Shown here one piece after another: positions 1 to 5,982 of a DNA stretch of 5,982 nucleotides (the first letter of the stretch is position 1; every line of letters starts with the position of its first letter). The position numbers and the translations under genes were made by a program. Origin of the DNA: DASPKM01 sp036402175 (GTDB lineage Bacteria; Bacteroidota; Bacteroidia; Chitinophagales; Chitinophagaceae). Location: NCBI GenBank assembly GCA_036402175.1, contig DASWTK010000193.1, forward strand, positions 1-5,982. Direction: 5' to 3'. Under the pieces are notes generated by a model. That model worked only from the letters and a program-made list of their open reading frames with translations, was not told where the DNA came from and did not search any database.

Positions 1-28
1 ATTGGCTTATTGGCTTAATTGGCTAATT
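1..28. repeat. Degenerate ATTGGCTT short tandem repeat
   Basis: Three consecutive copies of an 8-9 bp unit are visible: ATTGGCTT (1-8), ATTGGCTTA (9-17) and ATTGGCTA (18-25), followed by a partial ATT. The array may continue to the left of the window. Its right part also forms an inverted repeat, TTAATT (15-20) and AATTAA (25-30) around GGCT. It lies about 110 bp upstream of sdhC, before the candidate promoter. No protein-coding signal was seen here. A role is not shown; it may be a neutral slippage repeat of the kind common between genes in this phylum. Confidence 0.75.
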
Positions 29-62
29 AAAATTATTTCTCCCAACTAAATCGTTCCTGTCC

Positions 63-70
63 TATTTTTG
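63..70 (+). promoter_or_regulatory. Candidate Bacteroidota -7 promoter box for sdhCAB
   Basis: The octamer TATTTTTG matches the Bacteroidota -7 consensus TAnnTTTG at every defined position. A -33 element (TTTG/TTG) is not clear: the best candidate is TTTC at 36-39, with a 23-base spacer that is longer than usual. Initiation a few bases downstream, near 75-78, would give a leader of about 60 nt before the sdhC start. It is the only good match in the 136 bp before the operon, so it is the best guess, but it rests on one half of a bipartite promoter. Confidence 0.4.
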
Positions 71-136
71 TGCCGCTTTAAAAACAGGCAACTGGCTTCC
101 GATCGTGGGAAAGCTGTTTGAAAAACTCATTAATAC

Positions 137-823
137 ATGAAATGGTCTGCATTCTTCACTTCCTCAATTGGTAAGAAGTTCACAATGGCCCTGACCGGCC
201 TGTTTCTTATTAGCTTCCTCATCGTGCATGTGGGTTTGAACGCCTGCATCTGGGCAAACGACGGAGGCTCCATGTTCAACAGGGCGGCGCATTTCATGGG
301 ATCTACCATTGTGGTGAGATTAATGGAAGTTGTTCTGTTTATTGGCTTTATCATTCACATCATCCAGGGATGGATACTCGAAGTTCAGAACCGCAAGACC
401 AGGAAAAAAGGATATGCAGTCACCCTTGGTAACCGGGGCAGCAAATGGTACAGCCGTTCAATGGGTCTGCTTGGCACCCTGCTGTTCCTCTTTTTAGTGA
501 TGCACATTTCGCACTTCTGGATACCTTCCCGCATTACACACGACCTTCCGCCGGTTGAGTACAGGCAGGTTGAAATGCACAATCTTTACCAAAGGATCAT
601 TGAAGTTTTCCAGGACCCGATCGTTGTGATCCTGTACGTGCTCGGATGCATTTCGCTGGGTTATCACCTGCTGCACGGATTTAAAAGCGCATTTCGTACA
701 CTCGGCATTCACAACCAACGATATTTTTCATTGATCAAAGGAACTGGTTATGGTTTTTCCATCATCATTGCAATTGCATTTGCGATGATGCCTATTAGTG
801 TTTATCTGGGTTGGATAAAGTGA
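137..823 (+). CDS. sdhC: Succinate dehydrogenase/fumarate reductase cytochrome b subunit (di-heme, type B)
   Basis: This is the membrane anchor of succinate:quinone oxidoreductase, carrying hemes b and the quinone site. The 228-residue protein shows five hydrophobic segments at about 15-35, 57-80, 107-128, 161-181 and 203-225, the topology of the single-subunit b558 family (Bacillus SdhC, Wolinella FrdC). Histidines lie in the first four: His31, His74, His123/His126 and His177/His180. One from each is expected to ligate the two hemes, which fits a di-heme anchor. The N-terminal SSIGKK then ALTGLFL sequence is typical of the family. Start: ATG at 137 gives this conserved N-terminus; no clear Shine-Dalgarno sequence precedes it, as is usual in Bacteroidota. 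It is the first gene of the sdhCAB operon, 60 bp before sdhA. No sdhD is present or needed in this type. Menaquinone as partner is inferred from the phylum, not read from the sequence. Confidence 0.95.
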   Translation: MKWSAFFTSSIGKKFTMALTGLFLISFLIVHVGLNACIWANDGGSMFNRAAHFMGSTIVVRLMEVVLFIGFIIHIIQGWILEVQNRKTRKKGYAVTLGNRGSKWYSRSMGLLGTLLFLFLVMHISHFWIPSRITHDLPPVEYRQVEMHNLYQRIIEVFQDPIVVILYVLGCISLGYHLLHGFKSAFRTLGIHNQRYFSLIKGTGYGFSIIIAIAFAMMPISVYLGWIK

Positions 824-826
824 GGA

Positions 827-854
827 ATGAAAAATGCAAAATGGAAAATGAAAA
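827..854. repeat. Heptamer tandem repeat ATGNAAA x4 in the sdhC-sdhA gap
   Basis: Four uninterrupted 7-bp units start three bases after the sdhC stop codon: ATGAAAA (827), ATGCAAA (834), ATGGAAA (841) and ATGAAAA (848). Only the fourth and seventh bases of the unit vary. The array fills about half of the 60-bp gap before sdhA. Because it lies inside an operon, it will be transcribed into the sdh mRNA as an A-rich, probably unstructured spacer. Each unit carries an ATG, so it can prime short reading frames, the first encoding 12 lysine-rich residues (827-865). Whether it affects sdhA translation is unknown. Confidence 0.8.
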
Positions 855-883
855 AATTGCGTTAACGATCTAAGATTACAAAT

Positions 884-2857
884 ATGCTCAATGCAAAAAT
901 TCCATCAGGGCCGTTAGATCAGAAATGGAAAAATTATAAATCCACCTGCAAGCTGGTCAACCCCGCCAATAAAAGAAAGCTGGAAGTGATCGTGATCGGT
1001 ACAGGTCTGGCCGGGGCATCCGCGGCGGCAACGCTTGGAGAGCTTGGCTATAAAGTGAAAGCATTTTGTTTCCAGGATTCACCCCGCCGCGCGCACTCCA
1101 TTGCCGCACAGGGTGGAATCAACGCGGCAAAGAATTATCAGAACGATGGCGATTCGGTGTTCAGGTTGTTCTATGACACCATCAAGGGCGGAGATTACCG
1201 TGCAAGAGAGGGCAACGTGTATAGGCTTGCAGAAGTAAGCACCAATATCATCGACCAATGCGTAGCGCAGGGAGTACCCTTCGCTCGTGAATATGGCGGT
1301 TTGCTCAGCAACCGTTCATTTGGAGGAACGCAGGTTCAGCGTACGTTCTACGCGGCCGGACAAACCGGTCAGCAGTTACTGCTCGGCGCTTACCAGGCGC
1401 TTGAACGCCAGGTAGCCCTTGGAAATGTAAAAATGTATTCCCGGCACGAAATGCTGGATGTAGTAATTATAGAAGGGAAAGCCAGGGGTATTATCGCACG
1501 CGACCTCGTAAGTGGTCAGCTGGAACGTCATTTCGGTCATGCGGTACTGTTATGCAGCGGAGGTTATGGTAACGTGTTTTACTTATCCACCAATGCCATG
1601 GGCAGCAACGTGACAGCCATCTGGAAAGCCCACAAAAAAGGAGCATTGTTCGGCAATCCCTGCTTTACACAAATACATCCCACATGCATACCCGTTAGTG
1701 GCGACCACCAGTCGAAGCTTACCCTAATGTCTGAGTCATTGCGCAATGATGGTCGCATCTGGGTGCCTAAAAAGCAGGGCGACAACAGGGATCCCCGCCA
1801 GATACCGGAAGAGGAAAGAGATTATTACCTTGAAAGAAGGTACCCCGCTTTTGGAAACCTTGTACCACGTGACGTGGCAAGCCGCGCTGCAAAAGAAAGG
1901 TGCGATGCGGGATATGGCGTTGGCACCAGCAGGCAGGCTGTTTATCTTGATTATGCAAATGCGATCGAGCGTTACGGTAATATTGAGGCAGGCAAACACG
2001 GCCTAGAAAATTCAGATACCGCCACAATTATAAAGCTGGGAAAGGAAGTGGTGAAAGAAAAGTATGGCAACCTGTTCGACATGTATGAGAAGATCACAGG
2101 TGAAAATCCATACGAAGTTCCCATGCGCATTTACCCCGCGGTGCATTACACCATGGGTGGCTTATGGGTGGATTATGAATTAATGACCACCATACCCGGA
2201 TTATATGCGTTGGGGGAGGCCAATTTCAGTGATCATGGCGCGAACCGCCTGGGTGCATCAGCTCTTATGCAAGGATTGGCAGATGGGTATTTTGTGATCC
2301 CTTACACCATCGGTAATTATTTGTCAGACGAGATCAGGACGAACAATATTCCAACTGATCATCCGGCCTTTGTTGAAGCCGAAAAAGCGGTGAGCGACCG
2401 CATCAATCATTTGATGAACATCAAAGGATCGCAAAGTGTTGAAAGCTTTCATAAGCGGCTTGGAAAGATTATCTGGGATAAATGCGGAATGGCCCGCAAT
2501 GCGCAGGGATTAAAACAGGCTATCCAGGAATTGCAGGCGCTAAAGCAGGAATTCTGGAAAGACGTTAGAATACCCGGCAGTGTAAATGAGATGAATCCTG
2601 AACTTGACAAAGCAAACCGTGTGGCTGATTTCATTGAACTGGGCGAATTGATGTGCATGGATGCCCTGGATCGCAACGAAAGTTGCGGTGGTCACTTCAG
2701 GGAAGAATCACAAACTGAAGAAGGAGAGGCATTGCGCAACGACGATAAATATACTTATGTGGCCGCCTGGGAATTCAAAGGCGAGCATAACTGGCAGTTG
2801 CATAAAGAAGATTTGAAGTTTGAAGTAGCCAAGCCAAGCCAGAGAAGTTATAAATAA
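884..2857 (+). CDS. sdhA: Succinate dehydrogenase/fumarate reductase flavoprotein subunit
   Basis: This catalytic subunit interconverts succinate and fumarate at a covalent FAD on the cytoplasmic face of the membrane. The 657-residue protein opens with the FAD-binding Rossmann motif GTGLAG (39-44). The AHSIAAQGGIN segment (70-80) contains His71, the expected 8-alpha-histidyl FAD attachment site. Substrate-site elements follow: QIHPT (263-267), RDVASRA (329-335) with Arg334 as the likely proton-shuttling arginine, His421 in HYTMGG, and HGANRLG (451-457) with Arg455. A C-terminal helical domain and cap follow from about 480. All residues needed for activity appear present, and the length suits the long SdhA form paired with single-subunit anchors. 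ATG 884 is the first start in frame and leaves a normal N-terminus; no Shine-Dalgarno sequence is evident. It lies between sdhC (60-bp gap) and sdhB (84-bp gap). Sequence alone does not settle whether the complex mainly oxidises succinate or reduces fumarate. Confidence 0.97.
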   Translation: MLNAKIPSGPLDQKWKNYKSTCKLVNPANKRKLEVIVIGTGLAGASAAATLGELGYKVKAFCFQDSPRRAHSIAAQGGINAAKNYQNDGDSVFRLFYDTIKGGDYRAREGNVYRLAEVSTNIIDQCVAQGVPFAREYGGLLSNRSFGGTQVQRTFYAAGQTGQQLLLGAYQALERQVALGNVKMYSRHEMLDVVIIEGKARGIIARDLVSGQLERHFGHAVLLCSGGYGNVFYLSTNAMGSNVTAIWKAHKKGALFGNPCFTQIHPTCIPVSGDHQSKLTLMSESLRNDGRIWVPKKQGDNRDPRQIPEEERDYYLERRYPAFGNLVPRDVASRAAKERCDAGYGVGTSRQAVYLDYANAIERYGNIEAGKHGLENSDTATIIKLGKEVVKEKYGNLFDMYEKITGENPYEVPMRIYPAVHYTMGGLWVDYELMTTIPGLYALGEANFSDHGANRLGASALMQGLADGYFVIPYTIGNYLSDEIRTNNIPTDHPAFVEAEKAVSDRINHLMNIKGSQSVESFHKRLGKIIWDKCGMARNAQGLKQAIQELQALKQEFWKDVRIPGSVNEMNPELDKANRVADFIELGELMCMDALDRNESCGGHFREESQTEEGEALRNDDKYTYVAAWEFKGEHNWQLHKEDLKFEVAKPSQRSYK

Positions 2858-2881
2858 GAAATGAGAGCGGTTATTGCACAA

Positions 2882-2891
2882 TGACCGGTCA
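2882..2891. other. Perfect 10-bp palindrome in the sdhA-sdhB gap
   Basis: TGACCGGTCA is its own reverse complement and lies 24 bases after the sdhA stop codon and 50 bases before the preferred sdhB start. The flanking bases do not extend it. A dyad like this could be a binding site for a dimeric regulator, or chance. With no loop it would not make a good RNA hairpin. No candidate regulator is encoded in the window and no second copy was noticed in the other gaps, so no function is assigned. Confidence 0.25.
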
Positions 2892-2941
2892 ACTATATCA
2901 ATCACGAAAACAGTGTTCACAGTCGCATGGAACATTACACA

Positions 2942-3694
2942 ATGAATCTCACACTGAAAGTGTGGAGGCAGCAAAACCTGAACAGCAAGGGCAGCTTTGA
3001 AACATACGAAGTGAAAGACGTTTCTTCGGAGATGTCATTTCTCGAAATGTTCGATGTGCTGAATGAGAGATTGATACGTGAGGGAAAAGATCCGATCGCT
3101 TTCGATCATGATTGCAGGGAAGGAATTTGCGGCGCATGCTCCATGCACATCAATGGTCGTCCGCACGGACCATGGCATGCCACAACTACCTGCCAGCTGC
3201 ACATGCGCGCGTTTAAAAATGGCGACACCATTGTTGTTGAACCCTGGAGGGCCAATGCGTTTCCGGTGATCAAAGACCTGGTGGTTAGCCGTTCCGCATT
3301 CGACCGCATCATACAGGCGGGTGGATATATCTCGGTTAATACCGGAAATGCAGTGGACGGGAATTCAATTCCCGTAGAAAAGGACAAAGCGGATGCTTCT
3401 TTTGCAGCTGCGTCCTGCATTGGTTGCGGAGCCTGCGTGGCAGCCTGCAAGAACAGCTCGGCAATGCTGTTCGTTTCATCAAAGATTTCACATCTTTCAT
3501 TACTACCGCAAGGCGAACCCGAACGCAAAAGCCGTGTTCTGAACATGATCGCGCAAATGGATAAGGAAGGTTTTGGGTCATGCACCAATACAGGAGCGTG
3601 TGAAGCGGTTTGTCCGAAAGAAATTTCAATGAGCAACATTGCCCGTCTCAATGCTGAGTACCTGACGGCCGGATTAACATTAGATGAAAAATAA
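2942..3694 (+). CDS. sdhB: Succinate dehydrogenase/fumarate reductase iron-sulfur subunit
   Basis: This subunit carries electrons from the FAD of SdhA to the hemes and quinone site of SdhC. The 250-residue protein has an N-terminal plant-ferredoxin-like domain with the [2Fe-2S] ligands Cys58, Cys63, Cys66 and Cys84 in CREGICGAC plus a downstream cysteine. The C-terminal ferredoxin domain has CIGCGACVAAC (159-169) and CTNTGACEAVCP (214-225). By the family pattern, Cys159, 162, 165 and 224 bind [4Fe-4S], while Cys169, 214 and 220 bind [3Fe-4S]. The residue after Cys169 is Lys, not the Pro of the E. coli protein, a difference expected in this subfamily. Start: an ATG at 2927 would add five residues (MEHYT), but ATG 2942 gives the family-like MNLTLKVWRQ N-terminus and is preferred. 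It is the last gene of the operon, with the terminator 28 bp after its stop codon. Confidence 0.95.
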   Translation: MNLTLKVWRQQNLNSKGSFETYEVKDVSSEMSFLEMFDVLNERLIREGKDPIAFDHDCREGICGACSMHINGRPHGPWHATTTCQLHMRAFKNGDTIVVEPWRANAFPVIKDLVVSRSAFDRIIQAGGYISVNTGNAVDGNSIPVEKDKADASFAAASCIGCGACVAACKNSSAMLFVSSKISHLSLLPQGEPERKSRVLNMIAQMDKEGFGSCTNTGACEAVCPKEISMSNIARLNAEYLTAGLTLDEK

Positions 3695-3722
3695 TCAATA
3701 GATGAAGCAAGCGCACAGACGG

Positions 3723-3753
3723 ACGCCTTCTTTACGGAAGGCGTTTTTGTTTT
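3723..3753 (+). terminator. Intrinsic terminator of the sdhCAB operon
   Basis: The arms ACGCCTTC (3723-3730) and GAAGGCGT (3737-3744) pair perfectly over 8 bp around the 6-base loop TTTACG. The downstream strand runs into a T-tract, TTTTTGTTTT (3744-3753). The GC-rich stem with immediate T-run is the standard rho-independent form. It lies 28 bp after the sdhB stop and 39 bp before the peptidase start, so the peptidase gene should have its own promoter. Confidence 0.88.
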
Positions 3754-3773
3754 ACTATTATTAAGTATATTCA
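3746..3773 (+). promoter_or_regulatory. Weak candidate promoter for the peptidase gene
   Basis: A promoter is expected between the sdh terminator and the peptidase start. TTTG at 3746-3749 could be a -33 element and TATATTCA at 3766-3773 a poor -7 box (TA and TT match, the final TG does not), with a 16-base spacer. The region is very AT-rich, so chance matches are likely. If right, initiation near 3780 would leave a leader of only about 10-15 nt and the promoter would overlap the terminator T-tract. This is a suggestion, not a firm call. Confidence 0.2.
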
Positions 3774-3792
3774 TTTTTATAAATCAATTGTG

Positions 3793-5961
3793 ATGAACCG
3801 CTTAGTAATCTTAAGTACCAGTATTTTAATTATGACATCCTGTAATAACGAAACACGCGTGGCAGCCGAAACGGAATCGGCAATAAAATGGCCTTCAGAT
3901 GTTCAGCCGCCCGACGCTGAAAAAAAACCAAAAGAACTCGTAGCTCATGGCGATACACGCATAGATGAGTACTACTGGATGAACGATTATTTTAAAAAAG
4001 GACCAGACAGCGCGAAGGTTGTTGAATACCTCAAAGCTGAAAATGCTTACCTGGATACGATGATGGCGGGCACAAAAGCAATGCAGGAAAAATTGTTTGA
4101 GGAGATGAAAGCGCGCATCAAGGAAAAGGATGAATCGGTGCCCGCGCTTAGCAACGGGTATTATTATTATACACGCACGGAAGAAGGCAAACAGTATTAC
4201 AAATATTGCCGGAAAAAAGGCAGCCTTGATGCCGCTGAGGAAATATTATTGGATGTGGATGAAATGGCAAAGGGTCATAACTATTACGGAGTTGCAGGAT
4301 TTAATGTAAGTCCCGATAACAAGCTGATGGCCTTTGGCGTGGATACTGTATCGCGCAGGCAATATGTTATTCATGTGAAGAACCTTGAAACAGGTGAAAT
4401 ACTTCCCGACAAGATGACCGAAACTACCGGCGGTTCAGCCTGGGCGAATGATAACAAAACATTGTTCTATACATCTAAAAATCCGGTCACGCTTTTATCT
4501 GAAAAGATCAAAAAGCATAAGCTTGGTTCAGACGGCAACAAGGATGTTGTTGTATATGACGAAAAAGATCCGTCGAACTATATCGGCGTTTCAAAAACAC
4601 GGTCTGAAAAGTATATCCTCATCCGTTCCGAAGCAACACTCTCAAGTGAATACCGTTACCTGGATGCAGATAAGCCCGATGGAAACTTTCAGGTGTTTCA
4701 TCCACGTACGAAAGAAGTGCTTTATACTCCGGTTCACTGGAACGATCGTTTTTTTGTGCTTACAAACTGGAATGCGAAAAACTTCAGGCTGATGGAAGTA
4801 AGTCCCGGTAAAACCGGAAGTGAAAACTGGAAGGAAGTGATTGCGAACCGCCCGGATGTGTTGCTGGAAGATTTAGATGCGTTCAGGGATCACCTTGTAA
4901 TTTCAGAAAGGAAGAACGGGTTGCTTCAGTTGCGTGTCAGGAACATGAAAGACGCGTCGGAGCATTATCTTGATTTCGGCGAACCTGCATATACCGCAGG
5001 CGTAGGTTTCACACCTGAATACAATACAACTGTGCTCCGGTATAATTACTCATCGCTGACCACGCCGAATTCTGTTTATGATTATAACATGGATTCAAAG
5101 GAGCGTAAGCTGATGAAAGAACAGGAAGTAGTTGGTGGATACGATAAATCTGGTTTTGTAACTGAGCGACTGTATGCGCCTGCAGATGATGGCAGTAAGA
5201 TTCCTGTTTCGCTTGTTTATAAAAAAGGAATAGAAAAAAATGGAACCGCTCCTTTGCTGCTGTACGGTTATGGATCTTATGGAGCAAGCATGGATGCATA
5301 TTTCAGCAGCAATCGACTGAGCCTGCTGAATCGTGGATTTGTTTTTGCGATAGCGCACGTTCGCGGCGGCCAGGAAATGGGAAGGCAATGGTATGACGAC
5401 GGCAAGATGATGAAAAAGAAGAATAGCTTCACCGATTTCATTGATTGTGCTGAGTACCTGATAGAGCAGAAATATACCTCAAAGGAGCATCTGTATGCGC
5501 AGGGTGGAAGCGCCGGCGGACTTCTGATGGGTGCAGTTGTAAATATGCGCCCCGACCTATGGAATGGCGTGCTTGCGGCAGTTCCGTTCGTGGATGTGAT
5601 CACAACTATGTCGGACCCCACAATACCCTTAACCACCAATGAATACGACGAATGGGGGAACCCGGCCGATAAGGAGAGTTATATGTACATGAAGTCCTAT
5701 TCGCCATACGACAACCTGGAAAAAAAGGCCTACCCGAATATGCTGGTAACCACGGGACTGCACGATTCACAGGTTCAGTACTTTGAGCCGGCCAAGTGGG
5801 TAGCCAGGCTACGGGATGTGAAAACAGACAGTAATGTGCTGCTGTTATACACCAACATGAGCGCGGGCCATGGCGGAGCCAGCGGAAGGTTTGATTATTT
5901 GAGGGATGTGGCGAGGGAGTATGGGTTTTTGTTGGCGCTGGAAGGAAAATTGGAGGATTAG
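3793..5961 (+). CDS. ptrB: Oligopeptidase B-like S9A serine peptidase, predicted lipoprotein
   Basis: This prolyl-oligopeptidase-family enzyme is expected to cut short peptides after Lys or Arg. The 722-residue protein has a lipoprotein-like signal (hydrophobic 4-13, then MTSC with Cys17), a linker rich in charged residues and proline, and the family N-terminus HGDTRIDEYYW from His52. A beta-propeller gate domain follows (about 85-440), then an alpha/beta hydrolase domain (about 470-715). The triad is Ser573 in GGSAGG, Asp658 in GLHDSQ and His693 in AGHGG. These equal E. coli Ser532, Asp617 and His652 with a constant offset of 41. The residues matching E. coli specificity glutamates 576 and 578 are Glu617 and Asp619 (NEYDEWGN). 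A GTG at 3790 lies directly before this ATG; ATG 3793 is preferred. The family assignment is firm, export is inferred from the signal, and the substrate is from family knowledge. It is transcribed separately from sdhCAB. Confidence 0.93.
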   Translation: MNRLVILSTSILIMTSCNNETRVAAETESAIKWPSDVQPPDAEKKPKELVAHGDTRIDEYYWMNDYFKKGPDSAKVVEYLKAENAYLDTMMAGTKAMQEKLFEEMKARIKEKDESVPALSNGYYYYTRTEEGKQYYKYCRKKGSLDAAEEILLDVDEMAKGHNYYGVAGFNVSPDNKLMAFGVDTVSRRQYVIHVKNLETGEILPDKMTETTGGSAWANDNKTLFYTSKNPVTLLSEKIKKHKLGSDGNKDVVVYDEKDPSNYIGVSKTRSEKYILIRSEATLSSEYRYLDADKPDGNFQVFHPRTKEVLYTPVHWNDRFFVLTNWNAKNFRLMEVSPGKTGSENWKEVIANRPDVLLEDLDAFRDHLVISERKNGLLQLRVRNMKDASEHYLDFGEPAYTAGVGFTPEYNTTVLRYNYSSLTTPNSVYDYNMDSKERKLMKEQEVVGGYDKSGFVTERLYAPADDGSKIPVSLVYKKGIEKNGTAPLLLYGYGSYGASMDAYFSSNRLSLLNRGFVFAIAHVRGGQEMGRQWYDDGKMMKKKNSFTDFIDCAEYLIEQKYTSKEHLYAQGGSAGGLLMGAVVNMRPDLWNGVLAAVPFVDVITTMSDPTIPLTTNEYDEWGNPADKESYMYMKSYSPYDNLEKKAYPNMLVTTGLHDSQVQYFEPAKWVARLRDVKTDSNVLLLYTNMSAGHGGASGRFDYLRDVAREYGFLLALEGKLED

Positions 5962-5982
5962 ATGATTTGAGGATTTGAGGAT
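5945..5982. repeat. Octanucleotide tandem repeat (consensus GAGGATTT) over the peptidase 3' end
   Basis: Units spaced exactly 8 bp apart begin at 5945 (GAAAATTG), 5953 (GAGGATTA), 5961 (GATGATTT), 5969 (GAGGATTT) and 5977 (GAGGAT, cut by the window edge). GA at the start of each unit and ATT at positions 5-7 are kept in all complete copies. The first two units and the first base of the third lie inside the peptidase gene and supply its last codons, Leu-Glu-Asp-stop. The similarity is best from 5953 on; the 5945 unit is weak. The array probably continues past the window. It is intergenic in character and has no assigned role. Confidence 0.7.

Noticed and set aside
115..126. Small hairpin GTTT-gaa-AAAC before sdhC
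   Set aside because: Four AT-rich pairs with a three-base loop are too weak to support a regulatory structure.
2927..2941. Upstream ATG as the sdhB start
   Set aside because: It would add only MEHYT before the family-typical MNLTLKVWRQ N-terminus. The downstream ATG at 2942 fits the family better, although the upstream start cannot be fully excluded.
2881..3000. 39-codon frame overlapping the start of sdhB
   Set aside because: Most of it lies out of frame within sdhB, it has no ribosome-binding signal and its composition is not protein-like. The overlap appears accidental.
3106..3774. Long minus-strand reading frame (222 codons) opposite sdhB
   Set aside because: It lies almost wholly antisense to a clearly identified sdhB and runs through the terminator hairpin. 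Its translation shows no recognisable domain. It is best explained as a shadow of the sdhB codon pattern.
3790..3792. GTG as the peptidase start
   Set aside because: An ATG follows directly at 3793 and gives the same signal peptide; an ATG is favoured over an adjacent GTG.
4448..4792. Plus-strand 114-codon frame inside the peptidase gene
   Set aside because: It is in a different frame from a continuous, well-conserved peptidase and resembles no known protein, so it is a shadow frame.
1..5982. A hidden novel system (defence, CRISPR, mobile element, RNA element)
   Set aside because: Both strands are accounted for by four intact housekeeping genes and short spacers. No transposase, spaced repeat array, tRNA-like fold or unexplained gene-sized stretch was found; the longest spacer is the 136 bp at the left edge.

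Overview
The window shows a piece of a Bacteroidota chromosome, most likely from the Chitinophagales or a related group. Four things point there: the order and subfamily of the succinate dehydrogenase genes, a TAnnTTTG-type -7 box, the lack of clear Shine-Dalgarno sequences before the start codons, and short tandem repeats of 7-9 bp between genes. The placement to phylum is firm; anything below that is inference.

Layout, all on the + strand. Positions 1-136 hold a degenerate ATTGGCTT repeat and a candidate promoter. Positions 137-3694 are a three-gene operon, sdhC-sdhA-sdhB, encoding a type B succinate:menaquinone oxidoreductase / fumarate reductase. It has one five-helix di-heme cytochrome b anchor and no sdhD. 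A strong intrinsic terminator at 3723-3753 closes the operon. Positions 3793-5961 encode an S9A-family oligopeptidase B with an intact catalytic triad and, unlike the cytosolic enterobacterial enzyme, an apparent lipoprotein signal peptide. The window ends in an octanucleotide tandem repeat that begins inside the last codons of the peptidase gene.

How the genes work together. SdhA (FAD, dicarboxylate site), SdhB (three iron-sulfur clusters) and SdhC (two hemes b, quinone site) form one membrane complex linking the TCA cycle to the menaquinone pool. The peptidase is a separate transcription unit with no evident functional link to the complex; it probably trims peptides after basic residues in the cell envelope.

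No undescribed multi-gene system is visible. The genes are housekeeping and intact. The points worth a second look are the short tandem repeats at three gene borders, the exported form of oligopeptidase B with a Glu-to-Asp change in its presumed specificity pocket, and a 10-bp palindrome in the sdhA-sdhB gap. No tRNA, rRNA, CRISPR array, insertion sequence or phage gene was seen.
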